Below, in pieces: positions 51,278 through 60,118 of a DNA stretch of 64,000 bases. The position numbers were made by a program, and so were the translations under genes. The notes beneath the pieces are model-generated. The model was not told the DNA's origin. It worked only from the letters and a program-made list of their open reading frames with translations, and ran no database searches. Position 1 is the stretch's first letter; each line of letters begins with the position of its first letter. The stretch is from NCBI RefSeq assembly GCF_015291705.1, contig NZ_CP030050.1, positions 5,394,001 to 5,458,000 of the forward strand, in the 5' to 3' direction. The stretch comes from Bradyrhizobium arachidis (GTDB lineage Bacteria; Pseudomonadota; Alphaproteobacteria; Rhizobiales; Xanthobacteraceae).

Positions 51278-52441
51278 TCAGGCCTTCCAACGACCCACGT
51301 CGAAGGCCTTCAGGTGCCCCAGAATGTTGCCGGGATCGAACACCGGGCCGGCGAAGGCACCGAGCCCTGCGGGGGCTTCATCGGGCGGCCGGCGCCCGAC
51401 GGCGGCATCGTACAGGTCGGGCCTGAACACCGCCATCGCCGTCTTGACGCCATCCGGTGTCAGCGCCGTCTGCCCCCAGCGCACCATCTGCGCATAGAGC
51501 CAGGCGGCCTGGACCGGATCCGGGCGCCCTGCCCCTTCACGTCCGACCAGCAGGTAGCGGCCGCTCTCGCGGAAGGTGCCGTCGGGTGAAATCTTCAGGC
51601 GTCCCACCAGGGTTCGCCGGATCACCTCGACATCGACGCCGATCCGTTCGGGCTGTGCCAGGATCTGCGCCGCCTCAGTCAGGTTCGCCGGCTCCTCGAT
51701 GAACGCGGCCGCCTTCACCGCCGCGCGGACAAGTGCTGCCACCACGTCCGGATGCTTGTCGGCCCAGACCTGCCGAAGCGCCAGCACCTTCTCCGCAGCG
51801 CGCGCGAGGATGTCGGAGGAGAAATGCAGGATGTGGCCGATGCCGAGATCGACCGCGATCGAATTCCAGGGCGCGCCGACGCAGAACGCATCGACATGGC
51901 CATTCCTGAGGCTGTCGACCATGAAGGGCGGCGGCAGCACGACCAGGCGCACGTCCTCATCGGGATCGACGCCGGCAGCGGCCATCCAGAACCGCAGCTG
52001 GTAATTGTGGGTCGAGAACGGGAAGGTCATGCCGAAGGTCAGCGGATCGGCCCCTGCCTTGCGCCGCTTGGTGACGACCTTCGCCAGCGCCTTGGCGGTT
52101 GCGAGCGGATCGAAGCGGTCGCCGTCGATCTCCTCCATCAGCGCGGCGTGGAGCGTCGGCGAGACCGTGATCGCATTGCCGTTGACGCCGAGATTGAAGG
52201 GCGCGGCGATCGGCACCTTGACGTGGCCGAGCCCGAGCGAGGACGCGATCGCCACCGGCGCGAGCAGATGCGCGGCGTCGAACAAGCCGATATTGAGCTT
52301 GTCGCGGACGTTGGACCAGGACACCTCGCGCACGAGCTCGACCTCGAGGCCCTCGGCGGCGGCAAAGCCCTTATCGACGGCGACGATCAGGGCTGCGGCA
52401 TCGACCAGCGGGATGAACCCGATGCGGAGGGGAGCGGTCAT
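51278..52441 (-). CDS. nasS: Nitrate sensor NasS (NrtA/CmpA-like, cytoplasmic)
   Basis: The 387-residue protein has the fold pattern of NrtA/CmpA-type ABC binding proteins (LRIGFIPLVDAAALIVAVDKGF, FSTHNYQLRFWMAAAGVDPDEDV, AFCVGAPWNSIAV) but no signal peptide. NasS is known to bind nitrate in the cytoplasm and, without it, to hold NasT inactive. It overlaps the nasT stop by four bases (ATGA), which fits production of the two partners together. nirA lies downstream behind its own promoter. Confidence 0.92.
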   Translation of the reverse strand: MTAPLRIGFIPLVDAAALIVAVDKGFAAAEGLEVELVREVSWSNVRDKLNIGLFDAAHLLAPVAIASSLGLGHVKVPIAAPFNLGVNGNAITVSPTLHAALMEEIDGDRFDPLATAKALAKVVTKRRKAGADPLTFGMTFPFSTHNYQLRFWMAAAGVDPDEDVRLVVLPPPFMVDSLRNGHVDAFCVGAPWNSIAVDLGIGHILHFSSDILARAAEKVLALRQVWADKHPDVVAALVRAAVKAAAFIEEPANLTEAAQILAQPERIGVDVEVIRRTLVGRLKISPDGTFRESGRYLLVGREGAGRPDPVQAAWLYAQMVRWGQTALTPDGVKTAMAVFRPDLYDAAVGRRPPDEAPAGLGAFAGPVFDPGNILGHLKAFDVGRWKA

Positions 52442-53028
52442 TTCAGCATCTCCGACGCGGTGATGATCGACTGGGCGATCTCGCCGATTTTCTTCTTCTC
52501 ACGCATCGCGGTGGAGCGCAGCAGCACATAGGCCTCGTCCTCGGTGAGCCCCTTCACCTTCATCAGGATGCCCTTGGCCTTCTCGATGATCTTGCGGTCC
52601 TCGAGCTGCGACTTGGTGCGCTCCAGCTCCTCCTGGAGTTTTGCGAAGGCGTTGAAGCGGGACACGCAGAGGTCGAGGATCGGCTTGATGCGCTCCTTCT
52701 TGAGCCCGTCGACGATGTAGGCGGAAACCCCCGCCTCGACCGAGGCCTGGATCGAGGCTGAATCGCTCTGGTCCACGAACATCGCGATCGGCCGCTTCAC
52801 GGCGCGGCTGACCTGGAACATCGCCTCCAGCACGTCGCGGCTGGGGTTTTCCAGATCGATCAGGATGATTTCGGGGTCCACCGCATAAATACGGGCCAGC
52901 AGGCTCTGCATCTCGCGGATATGGACCACTTGCGTGAATCCGGCCTCCCGCAACCCTTCCTCGAGGATCGCAGCCCGGATCGGGCTTTCGTCGACAATCA
53001 CGATTTTAGGCGACTGTTCGGCGCTCAT
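52438..53028 (-). CDS. nasT: Nitrate-responsive antiterminator NasT (receiver-ANTAR)
   Basis: The 196-residue protein has an N-terminal pseudo-receiver domain (IVIVDESPIRAAIL, IILIDLENPSRD) and a C-terminal ANTAR RNA-binding domain (about 135-190: LEDRKIIEKAKGILMKVKGLTEDEAYVLLRSTAM, in two overlapping segments here). When nitrate releases it from NasS, NasT binds paired hexaloop hairpins in leader RNA and prevents termination. The nirA leader described separately is the natural target; in Bradyrhizobium NasST is also known to affect denitrification genes elsewhere. Confidence 0.93.
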   Translation of the reverse strand: MSAEQSPKIVIVDESPIRAAILEEGLREAGFTQVVHIREMQSLLARIYAVDPEIILIDLENPSRDVLEAMFQVSRAVKRPIAMFVDQSDSASIQASVEAGVSAYIVDGLKKERIKPILDLCVSRFNAFAKLQEELERTKSQLEDRKIIEKAKGILMKVKGLTEDEAYVLLRSTAMREKKKIGEIAQSIITASEMLK

Positions 53029-53406
53029 GGCTCACTCACGGCAGGCGATTCATCCATAGCATGCCGGACGCCCATGCAAAGGGTTGTAATTATGGGCAAT
53101 TGGGACTAGCCGAGGCCTGTCAATCAGGCAGATCAGATATGGATTAGACGGCTGCGCCCAAGGCCAGCTTCGTGTCGCTCTGGTGCCCCTGAGACAACAA
53201 ATGTAAGCTTTTCGAGCGGCTCGCCACGAAAAGAAAAATTCCGCGCGAAGACGGCTGTCGACGTCTCTCGGTCCTGGCGATCAATCCCAGTCAAAGTCTC
53301 TACGCAGTCGATCGCTCGTATTCGTCGGAGATCACGACGAGGCATCGGCCGATGCACGTCGTGCCTTGGCCCTCAATCAGGAAGGCTGGCGATTCGAAGT
53401 CGGTGT
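53029..53406. other. Intergenic upstream of nasT, no clear gene
   Basis: A 74-codon minus-strand frame (53133-53357) is open but basic, lacks a ribosome-binding site and resembles nothing I know, so I do not call it. The nasT promoter should lie at 53030-53130; I see no -24/-12 motif there. Confidence 0.4.
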
Positions 53407-53664
53407 TCAGTAGCGCCTGACGCGGGCCGTGTGATTTCGGGGATGCGGCCGTACCAACCTATGCAGTCCCGTCGCGTCGCCGAGCGGCGCCGGCGAGACC
53501 ATCCCGTACGCAGAATATCCGCGGTTATCGTTCGAATAGATGGAGAAGGTCGGGTCCGCGGCTGCGGCCGCGGCGGGCTCCGAGGCCGACTGCCATGCCG
53601 AGGCGGGCGTCGCAAGGAGCGCGGAAAGAACGAGCGTGGCGCCCAAAACTTTGAAGCTGGTCAT
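53407..53664 (-). CDS. Small exported protein
   Basis: The 85-residue protein has a clean signal peptide (MTSFKVLGATLVLSALLATPASA) and a short mature part (DPTFSIYSNDNRGYSAYGMVSPAPLG). The last 25 residues turn His/Arg-rich and look less protein-like, so a frameshift or a late readthrough into noncoding sequence near 53480 is possible. Function unknown. Confidence 0.6.
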   Translation of the reverse strand: MTSFKVLGATLVLSALLATPASAWQSASEPAAAAAADPTFSIYSNDNRGYSAYGMVSPAPLGDATGLHRLVRPHPRNHTARVRRY

Positions 53665-53989
53665 GCTTTCCTCTTGTTATTGGTGCGCAACCCATGCGCG
53701 CGCTGTCCATTGACATGACCGACAGCTATGCGTTGGCACTCCCCTCGCGCAGGGGTGGCGCAATCACGCTTCGGCGATCGGCGCGCCAACGAAGTGATCG
53801 AAGCTTCTCCCAATCGGGAACCTTCAGTCCGTCCACTGATTGCCGCATTTCTCTATGCGCGAGCATGACTTGAGTATCGCAATGCGCGCGTTAGTCATTG
53901 AATTTCGGCATCGGAGCAATTAGTTAGTTCGCATATCCGAACAATTCAGATGCAGGCTCCGGGCGACCACATGGACGGAGCGCCGCGTA
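53665..53989. other. Intergenic; holds copy 1 of the rimO-upstream direct repeat
   Basis: No gene is seen. The right-hand 100 bases (53891-53990) are a diverged copy of the region before and including the first codons of rimO; see the repeat entries. Confidence 0.5.
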
Positions 53990-53990
53990 T
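53891..53990. repeat. Diverged direct repeat, copy 1 (mimics the rimO 5' region)
   Basis: This segment aligns end to end with 54682-54782 with about one difference in five and one indel. It includes an ATGGACGGAGCGCCGCG stretch equivalent to the rimO start ATGGACAGAGCGCCCCG. It ends exactly where the exported protein gene ends. It therefore looks like a duplicated rimO promoter and start. Confidence 0.75.
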
Positions 53991-54553
53991 CACGGAATCT
54001 TGGCGCCAACGATCATCTTGTCGAGAAGTGGCACGGCAGCCATCACCGCCGTCTCGTTGAGGCCGGAGACCGCTAGCCGCACGATGTAGGAATTGCCGTC
54101 CTTGTCGAGATCGGCGTAATGCGCGATCACTTCGATCGGCTGGTCCTTCAGGGACGGATTGTCATACCGGTTGATAACGATCTTGGGGCTCACCGAGGGA
54201 AGCGTGGTGATCTTGGCATTCTCGCCGGATGTCGTCGCCCAATCCCTGTCGCTTGTTGCGACCCATTGAACCAATTCGGTCCGATCCTTGTTGTAGCGGC
54301 CTTCGGCATAGATGATCACTTCGGCTTTGCCGAACGTCTTCCCGTTGGGCACGAACATCGAGGCGCCGTACTTGAGACTCGCGGCCTCGTCCCTCGTCCA
54401 CCCGTCGGGTGCCTTCACGCGTGGCCTGAATTCCGGACACACTCGTTCTTGCCGATCGCAGACATGGATGATCTTGTCGACTTCAGCCCGTACCGGAAAC
54501 ATCGCGCCGCAGGCAGCGGTAACGAAAGCCATGCCGAAGATGAAACGGCGCAT
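53990..54553 (-). CDS. Exported protein of unknown function between direct repeats
   Basis: The 187-residue protein has a signal peptide (MRRFIFGMAFVTAACGAMFPVRA). The mature part has two Cys close together (HVCDRQERVCPEF) and a mixed alpha/beta pattern (YGASMFVPNGKTFGKAEVIIYAEGRY, QPIEVIAHYADLDKDGNSYIVRLAVSG). I do not recognise the family. It is transcribed away from rimO and lies entirely between the two 100-base direct repeats, which suggests it arrived by insertion or duplication at this spot. Confidence 0.8.
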   Translation of the reverse strand: MRRFIFGMAFVTAACGAMFPVRAEVDKIIHVCDRQERVCPEFRPRVKAPDGWTRDEAASLKYGASMFVPNGKTFGKAEVIIYAEGRYNKDRTELVQWVATSDRDWATTSGENAKITTLPSVSPKIVINRYDNPSLKDQPIEVIAHYADLDKDGNSYIVRLAVSGLNETAVMAAVPLLDKMIVGAKIP

Positions 54554-54681
54554 CGCAGTTTAGCTCCGTGGAATCAAGCAAGAAAGAAAATAACAACTAA
54601 AACGTGCACGTTGGAGCAATTCATCTCGGCTCCTCCACTCACGCGATCGGAACCGGCTGCTTTAGCATCGCGCCGCATAGG

Positions 54682-54782
54682 TTAGTTATTGAATTTCGCC
54701 ATCGGTTCAATTAGTTGGATCGCTAAATCCGGACAATTCAGATCTAGGCTCCAGGCGATACCATGGACAGAGCGCCCCGCAT
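54682..54782. repeat. Diverged direct repeat, copy 2 (rimO promoter and start)
   Basis: This is the functional-looking copy: AATTTCGCCATCGG, AATTAGTTGG, GACAATTCAGAT and GGCTCCAGGCGAT lead into the rimO ATG at 54763. It matches copy 1 at 53891-53990. The conserved blocks may include the rimO promoter and ribosome-binding region. Confidence 0.75.
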
Positions 54783-56082
54783 TTCATTCACGTCACTCGG
54801 GTGTCCCAAGGCACTGGTGGATTCCGAGCGCATCATCACGCGTCTGCGCGCGGAGGGATACGAGCTCGCCCGCAAGCATGACGGGGCCGACATCGTCATC
54901 GTCAACACTTGTGGCTTCCTCGATAGCGCCAAGCAGGAATCGCTCTCGGCGATCGGCGAGGCCATGGCCGAGAACGGCAAAGTGATCGTAACAGGTTGCA
55001 TGGGCGCCGAGCCGGAAGCGATCGAGCAGGCCTATCCCGGCGTGCTCTCCATCACCGGCCCGCAGCAATATGAGAGCGTGCTCGATGCCGTGCACCGCGC
55101 GCTGCCGCCGGCTCACAATCCGCATCTCGACCTGGTGCCGCCGCAGGGCATCAAGCTGACACCGCGGCACTACGCCTATTTGAAGATCTCCGAGGGCTGC
55201 AACAACCGCTGCACCTTCTGCATCATCCCGAAGCTGCGCGGCGACCTCGTCTCGCGCCCGGCCAATGACGTGCTGCGCGAGGCCGAGCGCCTGGTCGGCG
55301 CCGGCGTCAAGGAGCTCCTGGTGATCTCGCAGGACACCTCGGCCTATGGTGTCGATCTCAAATATGCCGAGAGCCCGTGGAAGGATCGCCAGGTCCGCGC
55401 CAAATTCCTCGACCTCGCGCGCGAGCTCGGCGAGCTCGGCGCCTGGGTCCGGCTGCAATATGTCTACCCCTACCCGCATGTCGACGAGGTCATCGCGCTG
55501 ATGAACGAGGGCAAGGTGCTGCCCTATCTCGACATCCCGTTCCAGCATGCGAGCCCCGAGGTGCTGAAGGCGATGAAGCGCCCGGCGGCGCAGGACAAGA
55601 CGCTGGCGCGCATCAAGCGCTGGCGCGAGGAATGCCCCGATCTCGCGTTGCGTTCGACCTTCATCGTCGGCTTCCCCGGCGAGACCGATGCCGACTTCGC
55701 CTACCTGCTCGACTGGCTCGATGAAGCCGAGATCGACCGCGTCGGCTGCTTCAAATACGAGCCGGTCGCGGGCGCGACGTCGAACGCGATCGAAAACCCG
55801 GTGCCGGAAGAGGTCAAGCAGGAGCGCTACAACGCGCTGATGGCCCGCCAGCAGAAGATCTCGGCGCGCAGGCTCAAGCGCAAGGTCGGCACGCGCCAGC
55901 AGATCATCATCGACGAGGTCGGCCCGACGGTTGCGAAGGGCCGCTCGAAAGCCGATGCGCCGGAGATCGACGGCGCGGTGTACCTGTCGAGCCGCCGCCC
56001 GTTGCGCGTCGGCGAGATCGTCACGGCGAAGATCGAGCGCGCCGACCAATACGATCTGCACGGCAGCGTCGCGGGGTTCTGA
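54763..56082 (+). CDS. rimO: Ribosomal protein S12 methylthiotransferase RimO
   Basis: The 439-residue radical-SAM enzyme adds a methylthio group to an Asp of ribosomal protein S12. The N-terminal UPF0004 domain has three Cys ([29 protein letters not shown]). The radical-SAM cluster is GCNNRCTFC, and a C-terminal TRAM-type domain ends with [15 protein letters not shown]. The start [15 protein letters not shown] is the RimO rather than the MiaB form. Its promoter region is duplicated about 790 bases upstream. Confidence 0.96.
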   Translation: MDRAPRISFTSLGCPKALVDSERIITRLRAEGYELARKHDGADIVIVNTCGFLDSAKQESLSAIGEAMAENGKVIVTGCMGAEPEAIEQAYPGVLSITGPQQYESVLDAVHRALPPAHNPHLDLVPPQGIKLTPRHYAYLKISEGCNNRCTFCIIPKLRGDLVSRPANDVLREAERLVGAGVKELLVISQDTSAYGVDLKYAESPWKDRQVRAKFLDLARELGELGAWVRLQYVYPYPHVDEVIALMNEGKVLPYLDIPFQHASPEVLKAMKRPAAQDKTLARIKRWREECPDLALRSTFIVGFPGETDADFAYLLDWLDEAEIDRVGCFKYEPVAGATSNAIENPVPEEVKQERYNALMARQQKISARRLKRKVGTRQQIIIDEVGPTVAKGRSKADAPEIDGAVYLSSRRPLRVGEIVTAKIERADQYDLHGSVAGF

Positions 56083-56104
56083 CGGCGCACTGACGCTCCC
56101 ACAG

Positions 56105-56190
56105 CGTCATGGCGGGGCTTGTCCCGGCCATCCACGCCTTGACGCACGGTACGGAGAACGTGGATGCCCGGGACAAGCCCGGGCATGACG
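56105..56190. repeat. Palindromic dispersed repeat after rimO
   Basis: The left arm (56105-56136, CGTCATGGCGGGGCTTGTCC...) and right arm (56159-56190, ...GGACAAGCCCGGGCATGACG) are nearly perfect complements of about 32 bases around a short loop. This is a common Bradyrhizobium intergenic hairpin and may end transcripts from both flanking genes. Confidence 0.78.
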
Positions 56191-56203
56191 ACCTGGAATC
56201 GGG

Positions 56204-56623
56204 TCATGTCGCTTCTCCCGACACCTGCCGTCCGTCGTGAGCCGAAAACGCCTCCTTCGCTGCGAACAGCCCGTTCACCGCCGCCGGGAAGCCCGCATAG
56301 ACGGCCATCTGCATGATGATCTCCACGATCTCGTCGCGAGAGAGCCCGACGTTCAGACCCGCCTCGATATGCACTTTGAGCTGAGGCGCGGCATTTCCGA
56401 GCGCCGTCAGCGCGGCGATCGTCGCGATCTCCCGATCGCGCAGGCCGAGGTCCGGGCGGCTGTAAATGTCGCCGAAGGGAAACTCGATCACGTATCGTGC
56501 GAAATCCGGAGCGATGTCGGCGAGTGAGGCGACGACTTTTTCGCCGGCTCTGCCGTCAATGCGTGACAGGGCCCGCTGGCCGCGATCGAAGCGGCTTTCG
56601 GCTGGTGATTGGGCGTGCGTCAT
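56204..56623 (-). CDS. Carboxymuconolactone decarboxylase family protein
   Basis: The 139-residue helical protein matches the CMD family: PDLGLRDREIATIAALTALGN, LKVHIEAGLNVGLSRDEIVEIIMQMAVYAGFPAAVNGL. The CxxC of the AhpD branch is absent, so a decarboxylase-like or uncharacterised role is more likely than peroxidase. The ATG at 56623 has GAAGGAAA upstream and lies 68 bases inside the MerR gene, so the two reading frames overlap and are probably coupled. Confidence 0.88.
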   Translation of the reverse strand: MTHAQSPAESRFDRGQRALSRIDGRAGEKVVASLADIAPDFARYVIEFPFGDIYSRPDLGLRDREIATIAALTALGNAAPQLKVHIEAGLNVGLSRDEIVEIIMQMAVYAGFPAAVNGLFAAKEAFSAHDGRQVSGEAT

Positions 56624-56987
56624 TTTCCTTCGTCCTCTGTTCGTCGCCGGCATAGCCGGCGATCTTGGTATCAAGGACGAGCAGGCATTCCTGGAGTTCG
56701 GCAATCTGCGTGCGAACCTGTTCCCGGTGGATTTCCAGCATCTGCCGCCGGGCTTGCCCGGTAGCTTCGCCTTCATCACGAAGCGCCGCATAACGCAACA
56801 TGTCCCGGATCGGCATTCCCGTGGTCTTGAGCCGACCGATGAATGTGATCCATGTCAGGATCGATGCGTCAAAGTCACGCTGGCCGGAACGATCCCGGTC
56901 TGCGTATGGCAGCAGCCCGATGCGCTCATAATAACGCAGCGTGTGGGTCGACAAGCCGGTTCGTTTTGCGAGGTCGCCGATCTTCAT
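56556..56987 (-). CDS. MerR-family regulator (AdhR/NmlR-like)
   Basis: The 143-residue protein has the MerR N-terminus (MKIGDLAKRTGLSTHTLRYYERIGLLP), the second helix-turn-helix region (ILTWITFIGRLKTTGMPIRDMLRYAALR) and a dimerisation helix (IHREQVRTQIAELQECLLVLDTKI). There are no metal-site Cys except one in that helix, as in the AdhR/NmlR branch that senses aldehydes or electrophiles. A MerR-type operator promoter sits 30 bases before the start. It controls itself and the CMD gene by location. The last 23 residues overlap the CMD gene. Confidence 0.92.
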   Translation of the reverse strand: MKIGDLAKRTGLSTHTLRYYERIGLLPYADRDRSGQRDFDASILTWITFIGRLKTTGMPIRDMLRYAALRDEGEATGQARRQMLEIHREQVRTQIAELQECLLVLDTKIAGYAGDEQRTKENDARPITSRKPLRSRPAGPVTH

Positions 56988-57016
56988 GTGTGCCCGTTCT
57001 CGTACTGACGCACGTA

Positions 57017-57047
57017 CAGATACCCCTTCGAGCGCGCTCTAAGTCAA
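57017..57047 (-). promoter_or_regulatory. MerR-type promoter with operator in 19-base spacer
   Basis: On the minus strand TTGACT (57042-57047) and TATCTG (57017-57022) are separated by 19 bases. An 18-base dyad, CTTAGAGCG/CGCTCGAAG with one mismatch (57026-57043), fills most of the spacer and overlaps the -35. An over-long spacer with a central dyad is the hallmark of promoters activated by MerR proteins. Confidence 0.8.
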
Positions 57048-57144
57048 GGGGGATCGAAGGTGCCGTTCCCGCGAGGTCAAGATGGCACGACAGCAGAAGA
57101 TTTCGGCGGGCTGGCCGAGCGGCAGCATCGCGGGATGCCGAGCT

Positions 57145-58092
57145 TCAGGATGCCGCCAGCCATTTCGGCACCCAGCGCTCCGGGCGCGGTGCGCGGACGA
57201 GATCGGCCTGGGCTTCGGACAGCTTCGCGGGCTCGCCGTCTATTGTCGGCCGCACGTCGTATTCGAAATTCGGCATGACACGGCCGTCGGCATAGAGGCC
57301 GAATTTCATCGCGTACCACAGCCCGAGCTCGGGCTGGGCGCGACGCATCTCTTCGCGCAGATCCCGCAGCAGGGATTCGATCGAGGCGGCCTCCTCGAAC
57401 GGCTGCGGCCCGCGCGACAGGACGCGCGCCTCGTATTGCTTGCCGACGATCGCGACCTCGAAATGGGTCTTGTCCCAGGGGTTCTTGCCCTTGGGCAGAT
57501 GCGCGGCGAGCCGCCAGCCGAGCTCGGCCATCAGACGGTGATTGGCCCAATAGTCCTCGCGGTCGCGGCTCCATTTTTCGACAAAGCCGCGGAAATCAGG
57601 CAATTCGGAAGGCCCATCATCAGCCGCTACAGGCTCGCCAGCCGGCCGCTCGGCGAGCCAGCGCGCAAGCTCGACCGTCTGGGGCTCGACCTCGTTGCGC
57701 GGCAACAGGTCGCTCCAGGCCTTGTCGAACTGCTGCGACGTCAGCTTTGCCAGCAGCGCATCGAGGCTCGGCGCCAGCAGCTCGTAATCGCCCTCCGATC
57801 CCAGCCCCACGATCGGCGGGTTGTCCCGATCGAGGCCCGCGCCATACCAGCCGCCGACGGCCGAGCCGTCCGGCAGCCGCATGAACAGCGAGAACCTGTC
57901 GCGCAAGGGACTGCCGTCGATGATCGGCGCATGATCGGAGAACTGGCCTTGCAGGGAGAAGCAGCCGACGCTGCCCCAGGGACGCCCCTGCAGCCAGCCC
58001 GCGAATTCGACCAGCAGCGGCAACGCGTCGATGCCCGGCGGGAACGCGCCGCGAATGCTCTCGAGGTCGATCGGGTAAGGCGTGTCGGACAA
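57145..58092 (-). CDS. Hypothetical protein, possibly DUF600/YezG-like C-terminus
   Basis: The 315-residue cytoplasmic protein has no signal or membrane span. The first half (LESIRGAFPPGIDALPLLVEFAGWLQG, GLGSEGDYELLAPSLDALLAKL) looks like an SMI1/KNR4-type module. The C-terminal part (LRDLREEMRRAQPELGLWYAMKFGLYADGRVMPNFEYDVRP) recalls YezG/DUF600 immunity-like proteins. Both similarities are weak and by eye. The TTG at 58092 (MSDTPYPIDLES) is my choice because residues before it are basic and variable-looking; the frame runs on to 58143. Divergent from the TPR gene. Confidence 0.6.
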   Translation of the reverse strand: MSDTPYPIDLESIRGAFPPGIDALPLLVEFAGWLQGRPWGSVGCFSLQGQFSDHAPIIDGSPLRDRFSLFMRLPDGSAVGGWYGAGLDRDNPPIVGLGSEGDYELLAPSLDALLAKLTSQQFDKAWSDLLPRNEVEPQTVELARWLAERPAGEPVAADDGPSELPDFRGFVEKWSRDREDYWANHRLMAELGWRLAAHLPKGKNPWDKTHFEVAIVGKQYEARVLSRGPQPFEEAASIESLLRDLREEMRRAQPELGLWYAMKFGLYADGRVMPNFEYDVRPTIDGEPAKLSEAQADLVRAPRPERWVPKWLAAS

Positions 58093-58217
58093 GGCTGAAA
58101 ACTGTCTGGTTGGTCCCGCCCCTCTTGGTCGGTTCCGTCGCACGTCCGGTTCGAACCAATTCGCGTCCCTCGATCACAAACGCGCTAGAGGCCCGTTTGT
58201 TTCTGCTCGGCAATCAA

Positions 58218-59366
58218 ATGACATGCAATCGCAAGACCGCTACCCTGACCGCGCTGTGGACGATCGGCACCGCATTGATCCTGCTTGCGCTTCCGGCCGC
58301 CGCACAATCCCCATCGCCGGCGCAGGCCCGGCAATGGTGCTTCGGCACCGACGAGGTCAGCGACGACCAGCGCCTCGCCGGCTGCTCGGCCGTGCTCAAG
58401 ACCAACCCTTCCCATGCACGGGCGCTGGCCAACCGCGGCGAGACGTTCCGCCGCAAGGGCGAGGCCGAGCGGGCATTGGCCGACCTCAATCGCGCCATCG
58501 ATCTCGATCCAAAGGACGCCATCGCCTGGTACAATCGCGGCATCGCCTATGACGATCTCGGCGATCGCGACCATGCCATCGCCGACTATACCAGCGCGAT
58601 CCGGCTCGATCCCAGTGACGCCCTCTATTACAACAACCGCGGCAATTCCTACAGCGGCAAGGACGACTACGAGCATGCACTCGCCGACTACAATCAGGCG
58701 ATCAAGCTCGATCCGAAATTCGCCCTCGCCTATTTCAACCGCGGTACCGCTCTGCGTGACCACGGCGAGGCCGATCGTGCCCTCGCCGATTTCGACAGGT
58801 CGATCAAGCTCGATCCGACTTATGGCCCGGCCTATGGCAACCGTGCGCGCGTCTTCCGCGACAAGGGCGACCGCGCCCGCGCGCTGGCCGATTTCGACAG
58901 GTCGCTGCGGCTCTCTCCGAACAACGACCTCGACTACTATGCGCGCGCGAGCATGTATTTCGATACGCATGATTACGCGCTGGCGCTGGAGGACTACGAC
59001 CGCGCGATCAAGGCCAATCCGAGCTATTCCGGCGTGTTCAATTCGCGCTGCATGACGCGCGCGATCGTCGGACGTTTGCAGGAGGCGCTTGCCGATTGCG
59101 AGCAGTCGCTGCGGATGGAGCCCAACGACCCTGACACGCTCGACAGCCGCGCCCTCACCCATCTCAAGCTCGGCAATCTCGACGCGGCGATTGCCGACTA
59201 TGACGCAGCGCTGAACGCAAAGCCGCAGTTCGACAGTTCACTCTATGGCCGCGGGCTTGCGAAGCGTAAGAAGGGCGACAACGAAGGCGGCGAGCGCGAC
59301 ATCGCGGCAGCGAAAGCGATCAATGCCGGCATCGCCGATGCGTTCGCGCATTACGGTGTCGAGTAA
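58218..59366 (+). CDS. Exported tetratricopeptide-repeat protein
   Basis: The 382-residue protein has a signal peptide (TATLTALWTIGTALILLALPAAAQ). About nine TPR units of 34 residues follow; examples are ALANRGETFRRKGEAERALA, AIAWYNRGIAYDDLGDRDHA and LAYFNRGTALRDHGEADRAL. TPR arrays form protein-binding scaffolds, here in the periplasm. ATG 58218 is chosen because it precedes the signal peptide; the frame is open from 58110. No partner can be named. Confidence 0.88.
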   Translation: MTCNRKTATLTALWTIGTALILLALPAAAQSPSPAQARQWCFGTDEVSDDQRLAGCSAVLKTNPSHARALANRGETFRRKGEAERALADLNRAIDLDPKDAIAWYNRGIAYDDLGDRDHAIADYTSAIRLDPSDALYYNNRGNSYSGKDDYEHALADYNQAIKLDPKFALAYFNRGTALRDHGEADRALADFDRSIKLDPTYGPAYGNRARVFRDKGDRARALADFDRSLRLSPNNDLDYYARASMYFDTHDYALALEDYDRAIKANPSYSGVFNSRCMTRAIVGRLQEALADCEQSLRMEPNDPDTLDSRALTHLKLGNLDAAIADYDAALNAKPQFDSSLYGRGLAKRKKGDNEGGERDIAAAKAINAGIADAFAHYGVE

Positions 59367-59476
59367 TTCTCTCGTGTCGTACGCGCGGGAGCAATGTGAT
59401 ACTATAATGCATTCACGCAGGGGTCACGGACTCGTCCTAACTCTGCCCGCGCCTTCAACGCGAGCGAGGATCTTTG

Positions 59477-60118
59477 ATGAGCCGTCTCTCACACATGCTG
59501 CGCACGCAGCGCTTCGACGATTATCGCTTCTACCACCAGAGCACCGTCAACCAGACGCTGCATCTCGTCAGTGCAATCATCTTTCTCGGCTGCTATGCGC
59601 TGCTGTTCAGGGATCCCGCGCTCGCAGGACTGGTCGGCTGGCTCGCGATGCTGACGCGGCAGATCGGGCATTTCTTCTTCGAGCCGAACGGCTATGACGC
59701 CGTCAACGACGTCAGCAACGAATACAAGGAAGCGGTCAAGGTCGGCTACAACCAGACCCGCAAGATCATCTTGCTCCTCGTCTGGGGCAGCGCGCCGGTT
59801 GTGCTGCATTTCTATCCGACGCTGTTCGGGCTGTTCGATCTTCCCGCCGGCCGGCTCGACTTCATCCGCCATGTCGGCGCGCTCTGGCTTGCGATCGGCA
59901 TCAGTGGCGGACTTGCCCGCATGCTCCAGCTGTTCGCGACGCGCAACGTCGCGACCGGGCTGGTCTGGGTGTTCAAGGTGCTGACCGATCCCTTCCACAA
60001 CATCGCGCTGTACTGGTCATCGCCGCTCAAGCTGATGCGCGGCGAGCTGATCGACACCTCGATTGCGGATGCGGACTGGGACGACGAGGACACCGAGGAA
60101 GCTGCGCATTCGGCCTGA
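59477..60118 (+). CDS. Membrane protein, possibly Mpo1/DUF962-like
   Basis: The 213-residue protein has four or so hydrophobic spans (LHLVSAIIFLGCYALLF, KIILLLVWGSAPVVLHF, IRHVGALWLAIGISGG). His-containing segments (FDDYRFYHQSTVNQTLH, RQIGHFFFEPNG) recall the DUF962/Mpo1 family, where paired His bind iron for 2-hydroxy fatty acid oxidation. The similarity is by eye only. The C-terminus is acidic (DADWDDEDTEEA). ATG 59477 has GAGGA upstream. Confidence 0.7.
   Translation: MSRLSHMLRTQRFDDYRFYHQSTVNQTLHLVSAIIFLGCYALLFRDPALAGLVGWLAMLTRQIGHFFFEPNGYDAVNDVSNEYKEAVKVGYNQTRKIILLLVWGSAPVVLHFYPTLFGLFDLPAGRLDFIRHVGALWLAIGISGGLARMLQLFATRNVATGLVWVFKVLTDPFHNIALYWSSPLKLMRGELIDTSIADADWDDEDTEEAAHSA

Noticed and set aside
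53133..53357. A 74-codon minus-strand frame upstream of nasT
   Set aside because: No ribosome-binding site, basic and Arg-rich composition, no recognisable family.
54793..56061. A 422-codon minus-strand frame opposite rimO
   Set aside because: Antisense of a complete radical-SAM gene.
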